Assembly (NCBI GenBank): GCA_023247215.1
Contig: JAHFGX010000008.1
Location: 1-42,891 of the forward strand
Reading direction: 5' to 3'
Length of the DNA: 42,891 bases
Source: Candidatus Omnitrophota bacterium
Lineage (GTDB): Bacteria > Omnitrophota > Gorgyraeia > Aquiviventales > Aquiviventaceae
Of this stretch, positions 16,885-25,504 are shown piece after piece; position 1 is the first letter of the stretch, and each line of letters starts with the position of its first letter. Position numbers and translations under genes: made by a program. Below the pieces are notes generated by a model. It was not told the origin of the DNA, did no database searches, and worked only from the letters and a program-made list of their open reading frames with translations.

Positions 16885-19550
16885 GAGACGGAGGCGAGGT
16901 CCAACCAATTCGAGCCGCGCTTGAGTGTGATCTGGATCGGCACGTCCATCGGCAGCGCCTGCTCCATCACCTCCCGCAGCAGCGCCGCCAACGCCTCGGC
17001 TTCTTCGCGCGGCCCTTCACAGACCAGCTCGTCATGCACCTGCAGCAGCAGTCGGGTGCGCAGGCCGCGGGCGCGCAGCTCATCCGCCAGGCGGATCATC
17101 GCCCGCTTGATCAAATCGGCGGCCGTGCCTTGAATCGGCGCATTGACGGCCATGCGCTCCGCGAACTGCCGGACCGTGGGGTCCGGGCTGGCGATTTCGC
17201 GGATATACCGCCGGCGCCCCAGCAGGGTGCACACGTATCCGGCGCGCTTCGCCTGCTCGATTTGGCTGTCCAGGAACTCCCGCACGGCGGGATAGCGCTG
17301 GAAGTAGCCGGCGATGAACTCCGCCGCCTGCTCATGCGGACAGCCAAGCTCCTTGGCCAATCCATGCGCGCTCATCCCGTAGATGAGGCCGTAGTTCACC
17401 GCCTTCATGGCGTAGCGCATTTCCGGCGTCACCTCGGTTTCCGGGACCCCATACACCAGGGCGGCCACGGCCCGATGGATGTCCTGGTCCTGCCGGAACG
17501 CCTCGATGAGCGCAGGATCGCGGGACAGATGCGCGAGGATGCGCAGCTCAATCTGGGAATAATCCGCGGCGGTCAGGAGCCAGCCGGGCTGGCTGGGGAT
17601 GAAGGCCTGGCGGATCTGCCGGCCCAGCTCCGTCTTGACGGGGATGTTCTGCAAATTCGGGTCGCTCGATGAGAGCCGGCCGGTGGCGGCGCCGGTTTGG
17701 TGGAAGGTCGTATGGAGCCGGCCGGTCACCGGGTCAACCAAATTCGGCAACGCGTCCAGGTACGTGGAGACCAGCTTGCTCAGCTCGCGGTATTCCAGGA
17801 GCCGCTGCGGCACGGGATGGGACCCCGCCAGCCGCTGGAGCACTTCCGCGTCAGTGGACGGGCCGGTTTTGGTGCGCTTGATGACCGGCAGCTGCAGCCG
17901 CTGAAACAACACCTCTGCGAGCTGCTTCGGCGAATTGAGGTTGAATTCGCACCCCGCCAAACGGTACAGCTCCTCGGTCAATTGGTGCAGGGTGGCCTGC
18001 ATCCGCTCGCGCATGGCCTCCAGCGCGGCGCGATCCACCGCGATCCCCTGCGCTTCCATATCCGCGAGCACCTGGATGAGGGGCAGCTCCAGCTCGCGAT
18101 ACAGAGACAGCATCTGCGCCCGCTCCAACTCTGTTTCAAGGGTCCGGTGGAGCGCGAAGATGACCGCCGTCTGCGCCGCCATCTTCTCAATCTCACTGAG
18201 CGGCAACGCGCCGTCAGCCGCGAGGTCGCCTTCGATTGCCGAAGAGGGCCGTGCCACCGGCGTCAGGCGTATCTGCAACCAGGTGTCCACGGTCTCCAAC
18301 ACGGTCGGCGCGGCTTGCGCAGAATCCGCCAGGTAGGCAGCGATCATCGTGTCGCCCATCACGCCGCCGGCCGTGTTGCCGCGCCCATCCCACCATCGAA
18401 GCAGTCGCTTCATATCGTGACCGAGCTTGGGCTGCTCCGGAGCCGCCAGGCGCTGCATGAGCTGGGCAAACCATTCGACGTCCGAGTCGGAGTGGGCTGG
18501 CGGCACCGGGATCACCCAGGCCTCCTGCTCGCTCCAGGCGAGGCTGATGGCCGCCAAGACATTTGCATCCCACCAATCCCGGACCACCACGACCGCACGC
18601 TCCTGTAAGCGCTTCAACACCGGTTGAGCCGACGCCGCATCACCGACCAGATGGCTGCGGCAGGAAATCTGCCGTCCGACCGCGGCGGGATGCTGCGCTT
18701 CAAGCTCCGCCAATAGCCGCTTAAACTCGAGCCGCTTCCATAGCTGCCGCAACTGTTCCCAATCCGGTTCCTGAACCGCCAGGTCCTCCAAGCGCACCGT
18801 CAACGGCACGGCCGCTTCAATCCGCGCCAGCTCCCGCGCCAGCTCCACCTGCTCCCGATGCGCCTCCAACGACTGCCGCTGCGAGGGGCTGGGCAGCTCC
18901 GCCAGCCGTTGGTACAACCCCTCCAGGCTGCCGAACTGTTTGAGCAGCCCGGCGGCGGTCTTCTCCCCAATGCCCGGCACGTTGGGGATGTTGTCCGCGC
19001 TGTCGCCCATCAAGGCCAGCAAATCCACCATCCGGTTCGGGGGCACGCCGTAGCGCGCCTCCACCGCCTGGACATCGAACAGGGCATTGTGGTGATGCGG
19101 GTCGTAGACCGTCACTCCCGGTCCCACCAGTTGCAAGGCATCTTTATCGCCGGTCACCAGGACGATCTCCACGCCAGCGCCGGCAATGTGCCGGGCGATC
19201 GTGGCCAAAATATCCTCCCCCTCATACCCGTCCATCTGAAAGGTGGGGACGCGAAGGGCTTCCAGAAGCTCGCGGATGAGCGGGAGCTGGCCGATGAGCG
19301 GATCCGGCATCGGCTTGCGGTGCTGTTTATAGGCCTCATACCGCTCATGGCGGAACGTGGGCTTGCCGGCATCGAACGCCACCGCCAGATACTGGGGGTG
19401 ATGCGCGGCCTGCAGCGCCTTGAGCATGGTGGCAAACCCGTAGACGGCATTGGTCGGCCGGCCGTCGGATGTTGAGAGCGCCCGGATCGCATAAAAGGCG
19501 CGGTAGCAAAACGCCGTGCCGTCAATGAGAAAGGCCTTTGCGTCAGGCAT
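16881..19550 (-). CDS. polA: DNA polymerase I
   Basis: An 889-residue protein with three regions: an N-terminal 5'-3' exonuclease (FLIDGTAFCYRAFYAIR, GDSADNIPNVPGIGEKTA), a central 3'-5' exonuclease-like domain, and a C-terminal polymerase (TAADYSQIELRILAHLSRD, MKAVNYGLIYGMSAHGLA, LLLQVHDELV). The proofreading domain reads VVVVRDWWDAN where the active-site Asp-x-Glu should be, so it is probably catalytically dead, as in several other bacterial Pol I enzymes. Length is normal. It follows a TPR gene after 68 bases. Confidence 0.97.
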   Translation of the reverse strand: MPDAKAFLIDGTAFCYRAFYAIRALSTSDGRPTNAVYGFATMLKALQAAHHPQYLAVAFDAGKPTFRHERYEAYKQHRKPMPDPLIGQLPLIRELLEALRVPTFQMDGYEGEDILATIARHIAGAGVEIVLVTGDKDALQLVGPGVTVYDPHHHNALFDVQAVEARYGVPPNRMVDLLALMGDSADNIPNVPGIGEKTAAGLLKQFGSLEGLYQRLAELPSPSQRQSLEAHREQVELARELARIEAAVPLTVRLEDLAVQEPDWEQLRQLWKRLEFKRLLAELEAQHPAAVGRQISCRSHLVGDAASAQPVLKRLQERAVVVVRDWWDANVLAAISLAWSEQEAWVIPVPPAHSDSDVEWFAQLMQRLAAPEQPKLGHDMKRLLRWWDGRGNTAGGVMGDTMIAAYLADSAQAAPTVLETVDTWLQIRLTPVARPSSAIEGDLAADGALPLSEIEKMAAQTAVIFALHRTLETELERAQMLSLYRELELPLIQVLADMEAQGIAVDRAALEAMRERMQATLHQLTEELYRLAGCEFNLNSPKQLAEVLFQRLQLPVIKRTKTGPSTDAEVLQRLAGSHPVPQRLLEYRELSKLVSTYLDALPNLVDPVTGRLHTTFHQTGAATGRLSSSDPNLQNIPVKTELGRQIRQAFIPSQPGWLLTAADYSQIELRILAHLSRDPALIEAFRQDQDIHRAVAALVYGVPETEVTPEMRYAMKAVNYGLIYGMSAHGLAKELGCPHEQAAEFIAGYFQRYPAVREFLDSQIEQAKRAGYVCTLLGRRRYIREIASPDPTVRQFAERMAVNAPIQGTAADLIKRAMIRLADELRARGLRTRLLLQVHDELVCEGPREEAEALAALLREVMEQALPMDVPIQITLKRGSNWLDLASVS

Positions 19551-19618
19551 GCCGGATGCGGGAACAACGGATGATGATCGAGGAAACGGTCGGTGGTCTT
19601 GTCGTTAAGCTGAACCGG

Positions 19619-20200
19619 TCACCACTCCCTGCCCTGCTCGGTCAGGGATCGATAGTCCTGCAAGGACTGCTCATGCGCTTCCAACTCGTGCTGGACGACC
19701 TTGTGGCGGACGAACCACAGGCCCTTGGGACCTGGAAATCCTTTCAGCGCTCCCAAGGCTGCCAGCCGCTCTTCCGCTTTCACCGTCCAGGGATCCTGCG
19801 CATCTCCCAGCTCGTACCGCTTGCGCCAATGCGCAATGGCCTGCTCAGGCTGGCCAAGCTGCTCGTATAAGCTCGCCAAATTGGAATGCGCTTCCAGGCA
19901 GTCGGGGTCCACGACCAGCGCCGATTCGTAGGCGCCCTGGGCATCTTGCGGCCGGCCCATCTGCTCAAGCACCACGCCGACATCCACGCGAGCCGTCGCA
20001 TACGCCGGATCAAACTCGACGGCTTTCTCATAGGAGGCCAGCGCGGCATCAAGATCCCCGTGCTGCTGCTGCTGGTAGCCTTCCTGCCGGTAGGCAAGCG
20101 CTTGGTCACGAAGGCCAAAGGCGCTGACCAGGGGATATGGGAGACTCAAACAGCAGGCGAGGCATCCCACGACACGCAGTTTGAACGCGCTCGTGTTCAT
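19619..20200 (-). CDS. TPR-repeat protein with N-terminal signal
   Basis: About 193 residues. A basic, hydrophobic N-terminus (MNTSAFKLRVVGCLACCLSL) suggests export or membrane insertion. Three consecutive tetratricopeptide repeats follow, e.g. GDLDAALASYEKAVEFDPAY and GQPEQAIAHWRKRYELGD. TPR proteins bind partner proteins; the partner here is unknown. It lies between the pseudopilin gspH and polA and could serve the secretion system. The ATG at 20200 was chosen, but ATG 20218 and TTG 20227 are in frame. A possible promoter ends only a few bases before 20200. Confidence 0.75.
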   Translation of the reverse strand: MNTSAFKLRVVGCLACCLSLPYPLVSAFGLRDQALAYRQEGYQQQQHGDLDAALASYEKAVEFDPAYATARVDVGVVLEQMGRPQDAQGAYESALVVDPDCLEAHSNLASLYEQLGQPEQAIAHWRKRYELGDAQDPWTVKAEERLAALGALKGFPGPKGLWFVRHKVVQHELEAHEQSLQDYRSLTEQGREW

Positions 20201-20208
20201 GCGGGGGC

Positions 20209-20237
20209 ACTGTAGCATGTTCCCCAAGTGGCGTCAA
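20209..20237 (-). promoter_or_regulatory. Possible promoter before the TPR-polA genes
   Basis: TTGACG (20237-20232) and TACAGT (20214-20209) are 17 bases apart on the minus strand, in the 41-base gap after gspH. Predicted transcription would begin near 20202, almost at the ATG at 20200, so the message would be leaderless, or the true start is elsewhere. The -10 matches only 4 of 6 consensus positions. Confidence 0.35.
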
Positions 20238-20241
20238 GCGG

Positions 20242-20736
20242 TTACTGCACCAGCACGGCGCCGGTGACGCCCGTGACCAAGATGGTCTGGGTGCGCTTGC
20301 CGTTCGACAGGGCAATCGAGATGGAACGCCCGGCCAGCGCCCCGCTCGGTTGGAACGTCACCTGCGAACGCTCCGAGCCATCCGATTCCGTCACCTCAAT
20401 CTGGATGGCGGGCGGCAGCCGCACCCGGCGGGAGGCCAGGTCGCCGGTGGCGCCATCCAGGCTCAGCTCCCCCTGCTCCAGGTCAATCACGACCGACTGC
20501 GGCGCATGATGGCTGATCGCCAGGCTCCGCGCCAGCAAGAGCAAGCCCACGATTTCTCGGGTGGCTGTTTTCAGCCGCACCTGCGTGGCGTAACCGGACA
20601 ATGCCGGCACGCTGGTCGCCAAAATAATGCCGATAATGCCAATGACCACCAACAACTCCACCAGGGTGAACGCGCGGGAGGAGGAGCGGCGCCGGAGGAG
20701 AGCCGGGAGCTTGATCCCCGAGCCCTGGCCTACCAT
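20242..20736 (-). CDS. gspH: Type II secretion minor pseudopilin, GspH/FimT-like
   Basis: A 164-residue prepilin-like protein. After a 22-residue basic leader comes RAFTLVELLVVIGIIGIIL, the class III signal cleaved and N-methylated by prepilin peptidase. The residue before the Phe is Ala instead of the usual Gly; Glu+5 is present. The globular part (YATQVRLKTATREIVGLLLLA onward) fits GspH/FimT minor pseudopilins. It follows gspG by 7 bases. GAGAGG precedes ATG 20736. Confidence 0.82.
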   Translation of the reverse strand: MVGQGSGIKLPALLRRRSSSRAFTLVELLVVIGIIGIILATSVPALSGYATQVRLKTATREIVGLLLLARSLAISHHAPQSVVIDLEQGELSLDGATGDLASRRVRLPPAIQIEVTESDGSERSQVTFQPSGALAGRSISIALSNGKRTQTILVTGVTGAVLVQ

Positions 20737-20743
20737 CCGCCTC

Positions 20744-21202
20744 TCACCAGTTCACCAGGTCGTCCTGCGTGCCGCCGTCATCCGTGCCGTTGGGGCCGAG
20801 CGAAAACAGGTCATAGGACTGGGTCCGGTGCGAGGGCGACCCCCCGTTGACCGATACATAGACGTACGGCGCCCCCCAGGGATCCACCAGCTCGCCGTTC
20901 ACGAGCTCGTCCTGCTTGAATTCCATGTAGGGGCCTTGCCAATTCGCATCGTCCGGCTCTTCCGTCAGCGCGGCGACCAGCTCCGCGTTTCCCGACGCCG
21001 GATACACCCCCAAATCGCTGTGGTGCATCGCAATGGCGGTTTCCAGCGAGGCGATAGTGGATTTCGCCTTGGCCAGCGCGCCGCGCCGGCGAGCCGTCTG
21101 CGCGCCGGCCGTTACCAAGCTCATCAAAATGCCCAGGATGGCGATCACGACCAGCAGCTCCACCAGCGTGAATCCCGCGCGTGTTCTTCCCTTAATTGAC
21201 AT
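20744..21202 (-). CDS. gspG: Type II secretion major pseudopilin GspG
   Basis: A 152-residue pseudopilin with leader MSIKGRTRAG and mature start FTLVELLVVIAILGI. The C-terminal part has DPWGAPYVYVSVNG and LFSLGPNGTDDGGTQDDLVNW in two adjacent pieces, the GspG signature that forms the calcium site. It polymerises into the pseudopilus that pushes substrates through the outer membrane. It overlaps the end of the second ATPase gene by 11 bases. Confidence 0.9.
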   Translation of the reverse strand: MSIKGRTRAGFTLVELLVVIAILGILMSLVTAGAQTARRRGALAKAKSTIASLETAIAMHHSDLGVYPASGNAELVAALTEEPDDANWQGPYMEFKQDELVNGELVDPWGAPYVYVSVNGGSPSHRTQSYDLFSLGPNGTDDGGTQDDLVNW

Positions 21203-22538
21203 CGTGTGTCTCCCGCAACACCTCGGCCAACGTCGTCTCGCCCTGGAGCACCTGCTCCAGGCCGTATTCGCGCAAGCTGCGCATCCCAGACGCTGTTGCC
21301 GCCGCGCGGATCTCGCTGACAACACGCCGCTCCAAGACCAACGGCCGGATCTGCTCGCTCATTTCCAACAACTCGAAAATGCCGGTCCGCCCCTGAAACC
21401 CCAACCCCTGGCAGGCCTCGCACCCCACCGGCCGCATCGGCGTGTGCGTTGGAGCCATGGCAGAGTGGACAATGGACCCGCCGGGGCCTTTGGGCGGCGC
21501 CGCCTCAAACGCTTGCCATTGTTCCGGAGACAACCGCAGGGCCGCCAGCTCTTCCTCGGTGGGGGCGGCCGGGGCGCGGCAGGCAGGACACAGCCGGCGG
21601 ACCAACCGCTGGGCCAGCACCCCGATGACGGTGGAGGTGATCAAAAACGGCTCCAGCCCCATATCCAGCAACCGCGTCACCGCGCCGGGCGCATCGTTGG
21701 TGTGCAGCGTCGAGAACACCAGGTGCCCGGTCAAGGCCGCCTGGATGGCCACCTGGGCGGTTTCGGCGTCGCGGATTTCCCCCACCATGATGATGTCGGG
21801 ATCATGCCGCAGGATGGCGCGCAGGCACGTGGCGAAATCCAGGGAGATCTTCTGATTGATGGCGACCTGGACCAGCCCGGCCACGTCGTATTCCACGGGG
21901 TCTTCCGTGGTGATGATCTTGGACTCCGGGCGATTCAGCGAGGACAGACAGCCGTAGAGCGTCGTGGTCTTTCCGGACCCGGTGGGGCCGGTCACCAGCA
22001 GGAGCCCGTGCGGGCGGCGGATCAGCCGCTCCATCGCCTGCTGGACCTCCGCCCCCATCCCGAGATGGGCGAGCGTCTTGTTCAGCGAGCTTTTGTCCAA
22101 CACCCGCAACACGATGCTTTCGCCGTAAATCGTCGGCAGCGTCGAGACGCGCAGGTCAATTTGCCGCCCCTCCTGCGTCAGCAGGATCCGGCCGTCCTGC
22201 GGCAGACGGGATTCGGCGACATCCAGGTTGGCCAGGATCTTAATCCGCGAGGCAATCGCCAACGCCAAGCTCATGGGAGGCCGGGCGACTTCATAGCACG
22301 CGCCGTCAATGCGGTAGCGGATCAGCACGGCGTTCTCAAACGTTTCGATATGGACGTCCGATGCGCGCCGCTTGACCGCTTCCGATAAGCACTGATCCAC
22401 CAGGCGGATCACCGGCGCCTGGCTGGCCAGCTCCAGCAACTTGGCGCTGTCCTTGGCCGCTTCAGCGGAGACGCCGGCGCTGCCAGCGGCGGCCATCGCC
22501 TCCTGCAGCGCCTGGACTTGCAGTTGTGGCCCGCTCAT
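21192..22538 (-). CDS. Type II secretion/type IV pilus assembly ATPase (GspE/PilB family), short paralogue
   Basis: A 448-residue ATPase with Walker A (TGPTGSGKTTTLYG), Asp box, Walker B (IIMVGEIRDAETAQVA) and His box (STLHTNDAPGAVTRL). The C-terminal zinc element has CPAC and CEAC pairs. It lacks the N-terminal MshEN-type domain; only about 60 residues come before the catalytic region (APVIRLVDQCLSEAV). Start ATG 22538 overlaps the stop of the longer paralogue as ATGA. Its catalytic region shares long identical DNA with that gene. Confidence 0.9.
   Translation of the reverse strand: MSGPQLQVQALQEAMAAAGSAGVSAEAAKDSAKLLELASQAPVIRLVDQCLSEAVKRRASDVHIETFENAVLIRYRIDGACYEVARPPMSLALAIASRIKILANLDVAESRLPQDGRILLTQEGRQIDLRVSTLPTIYGESIVLRVLDKSSLNKTLAHLGMGAEVQQAMERLIRRPHGLLLVTGPTGSGKTTTLYGCLSSLNRPESKIITTEDPVEYDVAGLVQVAINQKISLDFATCLRAILRHDPDIIMVGEIRDAETAQVAIQAALTGHLVFSTLHTNDAPGAVTRLLDMGLEPFLITSTVIGVLAQRLVRRLCPACRAPAAPTEEELAALRLSPEQWQAFEAAPPKGPGGSIVHSAMAPTHTPMRPVGCEACQGLGFQGRTGIFELLEMSEQIRPLVLERRVVSEIRAAATASGMRSLREYGLEQVLQGETTLAEVLRETHDVN
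21688..21791. repeat. 104-bp identical direct repeat, copy 1 (in short GspE paralogue)
   Basis: This stretch encodes the Walker B/His-box region and is identical base for base to 23001-23104, 1313 bp away in the same orientation. A second identical tract of 41 bp (21955-21995 and 23268-23308) covers the Walker A region. The sequence between these tracts differs clearly. Confidence 0.95.
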
Positions 22539-24418
22539 TCCGCGCCCTCTTCCGGTGTGGCCCGCAGCACTTCCGCCACCGTGGTCCACCCGGCACGCAC
22601 CTTGACCAGGCCGTCGTCCCGCAACGTCCGCATGCCGTCCTGCAGGGCCTGCTGCCGCAAGCGCGAGGCCTGGTTCTTGCTCGCGACCAAATGACGCAGC
22701 CCATCCGTGACCAACAACAGTTCATAGATCCCCAGCCGCCCGCGATAGCCGCTCTGGTGGCAGGCGTCACACCCTCGGCCTTCAGCAACCTCCTCCGATC
22801 CAGCCTGGGCACTCGTCCCTGGCGGGTGGGCGCCGGGAGTGCCGGCCCCCAGCAGCATGCGCTCCTCCGGCGTGGGCGCGCGCCGCCCCGCGCAGCTCTC
22901 GCAGATGCGCCGAACCAGGCGCTGCGCCAGCACGCCCTGGACCGTTGAGGCCACAAGAAACGGCGCGATCCCCATGTCCATCAGCCGCGTCATGGCGGAA
23001 GGCGCATCGTTGGTGTGCAGCGTCGAGAACACCAGGTGCCCGGTCAAGGCCGCCTGGATGGCCACCTGGGCGGTTTCGGCGTCGCGGATTTCCCCCACCA
23101 TGATCACGTCCGGCGCCTGACGCAGCATGGCGCGCAGCCCGGCCGCAAACGACAGGCCGATGGAGGTTTTAACATTCACCTGATTGACGCCGGAGAGCTG
23201 ATATTCCACCGGATCTTCCACCGTGATGAGCTTGCGATCCGGTTGGTTCAGGGCCGCGAGGGTCGCATAGAGCGTCGTGGTCTTTCCGGACCCGGTGGGG
23301 CCGGTCACGAGAATCATGCCGTAGGGCCGGCGGATCAACTGGTCCCATTGCTGCCGGTCGCCGTCGGCTAACCCCAGCTCCCCGACCCCCTGCACCGCAT
23401 GGGCCCGGTCCAGCAACCGCATCACGATGGATTCGCCGTGCAGGGCCGGCAGGACCGAGACCCGAACGTCCATCGGCCGCTGCTGCACGCTGAGTTGGAT
23501 CCGGCCGTCCTGCGGCAACCGCTTTTCCGCGATGTTCAGCCCGGCCAGAATTTTCAGCCGGCTGGTGAGCGGCCCCTGCAGCGCTTTGGGCGGGGTGTTC
23601 ACATTATGCAGCACGCCGTCAATGCGGTAGCGGACCCGCAACTGGTCCGCGAGCGGCTCCACATGGATGTCGCTGGCCCGCAAATTCACCGCCTCGGTCA
23701 GCACGGAATCCACCAAGCGGATGATGGGCGCATCGTCCGACGAAACCGCGTCCCCGGCATTCCGAGGCACCGCAGCGGACAGCGGGGCCGCCGACGGCAG
23801 GGGGGGCGCAAGAGGCGGCAAGGGAGACGGAGCCGCAGGCTTCGGAGGCACGGCGGAAGACGATGCCAGCGGAGGCGGAACGCTTCCGGAAGGCTGGGCT
23901 GGCGGCGACGGCGGCTTGGATCCGCTGGGCTGAGGTGCTAAGACGGGTGCCGGCTTGGCGGGATCGTGCGCCGGCCCAGGCTGCAGGAGCTGCCCAAAGA
24001 GCACCTCCATGTCGGTTTCCGGCACCAGCACCATTTCCAATCCGCAGCCGAAGCGGCGTCCCAGCGAATCCAGCGCGAACACCGTCAACGGATCATCGGA
24101 GGCCACAACGACGCGGCCCTCCGGGGTTTGATGCACCGGCGCCATCCGATGAAGCCGGCACGCATCGATCGGGATCCGCTCGCGCACCGCCGGATCGCTC
24201 TGGAGAGGCTGCAGCCGAACCGGCAGCCATCCAAGCTGAGAGGCGAGCCGCTTGCCGGCGTCGGCATCGCGCAAGATTCCCAGCCGCTTCAAGACCGCTC
24301 CAAATCGCTCCTGGCTGCCCTGCTGTTCGTGAACGGCTTGGGCCAGCTGATCGGACGTCGCGACACCGAGGTCCACCAACCGGGCCTGCAGGAGCGCGGC
24401 GTGCTGGGCAGTGGACAT
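22535..24418 (-). CDS. Type II secretion/type IV pilus assembly ATPase (GspE/PilB family), long paralogue
   Basis: A 627-residue ATPase. Residues 1-150 resemble the MshEN/T2SSE N-terminal domain (LVDLGVATSDQLAQAVHEQQ, RLGILRDADAGKRLASQLGW). Residues 150-220 are a Pro/Ala/Ser-rich linker. The catalytic part has TGPTGSGKTTTLYAT, VIMVGEIRDAETAQVA and STLHTNDAPSAM, and a CESC/CDAC zinc element. It likely powers pseudopilus or pilus assembly. Together with the short paralogue and gspG-gspH it forms a partial secretion cluster; gspC, D and F are not in the window. Confidence 0.92.
   Translation of the reverse strand: MSTAQHAALLQARLVDLGVATSDQLAQAVHEQQGSQERFGAVLKRLGILRDADAGKRLASQLGWLPVRLQPLQSDPAVRERIPIDACRLHRMAPVHQTPEGRVVVASDDPLTVFALDSLGRRFGCGLEMVLVPETDMEVLFGQLLQPGPAHDPAKPAPVLAPQPSGSKPPSPPAQPSGSVPPPLASSSAVPPKPAAPSPLPPLAPPLPSAAPLSAAVPRNAGDAVSSDDAPIIRLVDSVLTEAVNLRASDIHVEPLADQLRVRYRIDGVLHNVNTPPKALQGPLTSRLKILAGLNIAEKRLPQDGRIQLSVQQRPMDVRVSVLPALHGESIVMRLLDRAHAVQGVGELGLADGDRQQWDQLIRRPYGMILVTGPTGSGKTTTLYATLAALNQPDRKLITVEDPVEYQLSGVNQVNVKTSIGLSFAAGLRAMLRQAPDVIMVGEIRDAETAQVAIQAALTGHLVFSTLHTNDAPSAMTRLMDMGIAPFLVASTVQGVLAQRLVRRICESCAGRRAPTPEERMLLGAGTPGAHPPGTSAQAGSEEVAEGRGCDACHQSGYRGRLGIYELLLVTDGLRHLVASKNQASRLRQQALQDGMRTLRDDGLVKVRAGWTTVAEVLRATPEEGAE
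23001..23104. repeat. 104-bp identical direct repeat, copy 2 (in long GspE paralogue)
   Basis: Identical to 21688-21791, encoding the same Walker B/His-box part of the paralogous ATPase. Identity includes all third codon positions, which protein conservation alone does not require. Confidence 0.95.
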
Positions 24419-24430
24419 TAAGAGTGCCTC

Positions 24431-24739
24431 CTAGGCGGTGAAGTACAGGTATCGGGCGATCGCGCGCGCGGGGTTGCGAAGGCTATGCCGGGTGTCCCTC
24501 GGCAAGAAGACGCTGTGGTGCGCCGCCAGCTGGACGGTCCGCCCGTCGGAGTCCTCGCCCAGCCGAAGCTCCAGACGGCCGGACAGGACGACCAACACTT
24601 CTTCGCGAGTCCCCGTGGAATGCCACGGCATGACCCCGCCCGGATTCAAGGCAATGGACCGGCCTCGCAGACGGCGCGCCTCGCGCGGGATCAAGCGTCC
24701 CGCGCGCTGCACGGACCGCCGGATCAGCCGAAACGGCAT
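24431..24739 (-). CDS. Small cupin-domain protein
   Basis: About 102 residues, starting MPFRLIRRSVQRAGRLIPRE. A single cupin fold is indicated by GGVMPWHSTGTREEVLVVLSG in two parts (His and Glu-Glu of motif 1) and by FLPRDTRHSLRNP (Pro and His of motif 2). Such proteins often bind a metal and a small ligand; the substrate here is unknown. It follows larB by 4 bases and precedes the long GspE gene by 12. The start at 24739 avoids overlap with larB; an in-frame extension upstream exists. Confidence 0.75.
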   Translation of the reverse strand: MPFRLIRRSVQRAGRLIPREARRLRGRSIALNPGGVMPWHSTGTREEVLVVLSGRLELRLGEDSDGRTVQLAAHHSVFLPRDTRHSLRNPARAIARYLYFTA

Positions 24740-24743
24740 CAAC

Positions 24744-25502
24744 TCAACCAGCCGAGGGACCGTAATTGATGAGGTGCGCCAGGTAGCCGGCGCCAAACCC
24801 GTTATCAATATTGACGACACCGATGCCGGGAGCGCAGCTATTCAGCATGGTCAGCAAGGGACCGATGCCGGCAAAGCTCGCGCCATACCCCACGCTGGTC
24901 GGCACGGCGACCACCGGGCAATCCACCAACCCGGCCACCACGCTGGCCAAGGCGCCCTCCATCCCCGCCACGACGACCAGCGCGCGGGCGCGCTCCAAGA
25001 CCGGGATCTGGCCCAACAGCCGGTGCAAGCCCGCCACGCCCACATCATAGATCCGCGCCGCTCGGCTGCCGAACACCTCCAAGGTCCGCGCAGCCTCCTC
25101 CGCCACCGGCAGGTCGGCGGTGCCGCCGCTCAGCACCGGCACCAGTCCCCGCCGGCGCAGCCGCGTTGGCACCCAATAGGCCATCCGGGCCATCGGATCG
25201 TATGCCAGGAACGGATGGCGCTGCTGCAGCCGCTGCGCCACCTCCGCGTCCAACCGGGTCAGGAGAATGGTGTCGCGATGGGCATGTAGCCGGCCGACGA
25301 TCTCAACGAGATGGGCCTCGTGTTTGCCCGGGCAAAAGATCACTTCCGGCAAGCCGCGGCGCAGGCGCCGGTGCGTATCAAGCTTGGCAAATCCCAGGTC
25401 CGCGTGGGGAAAATGTTTGAGGGACGCGACCACCGCGCCGATGGGCCGGCGGCCTTGGCGCACTTCACGCAGCCAGCGGCGCAACCGTTGTTCCGTCACC
25501 AT
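24744..25502 (-). CDS. larB: LarB, nickel-pincer nucleotide synthesis (pyridinium-3,5-biscarboxylate mononucleotide synthase)
   Basis: A 252-residue PurE-like protein. The C-terminal half has VLSGGTADLPVAEEAARTLE, YDVGVAGLHRLL, VVVAGMEGALASVVAGLV and PTSVGYGASFAG, all hallmarks of LarB. LarB carboxylates and hydrolyses nicotinic acid adenine dinucleotide as the first step to the nickel-pincer cofactor of lactate racemase and related enzymes. larC, larE and a LarA-type enzyme are not in the window. The start is ATG 25502, two bases past the preceding stop. Confidence 0.92.
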   Translation of the reverse strand: MVTEQRLRRWLREVRQGRRPIGAVVASLKHFPHADLGFAKLDTHRRLRRGLPEVIFCPGKHEAHLVEIVGRLHAHRDTILLTRLDAEVAQRLQQRHPFLAYDPMARMAYWVPTRLRRRGLVPVLSGGTADLPVAEEAARTLEVFGSRAARIYDVGVAGLHRLLGQIPVLERARALVVVAGMEGALASVVAGLVDCPVVAVPTSVGYGASFAGIGPLLTMLNSCAPGIGVVNIDNGFGAGYLAHLINYGPSAG

Positions 25503-25504
25503 CC

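Noticed and set aside
16881-19550. Loss of proofreading residues in DNA polymerase I as a novelty
   Set aside because: Degenerate 3'-5' exonuclease domains are known in many bacterial Pol I enzymes, so it is noted only in the gene entry.
20200-20227. TPR protein as a lipoprotein from the VVGC segment
   Set aside because: The cysteine is about 13 residues from the likely start, too close for a proper lipoprotein signal; a plain signal or anchor fits better.
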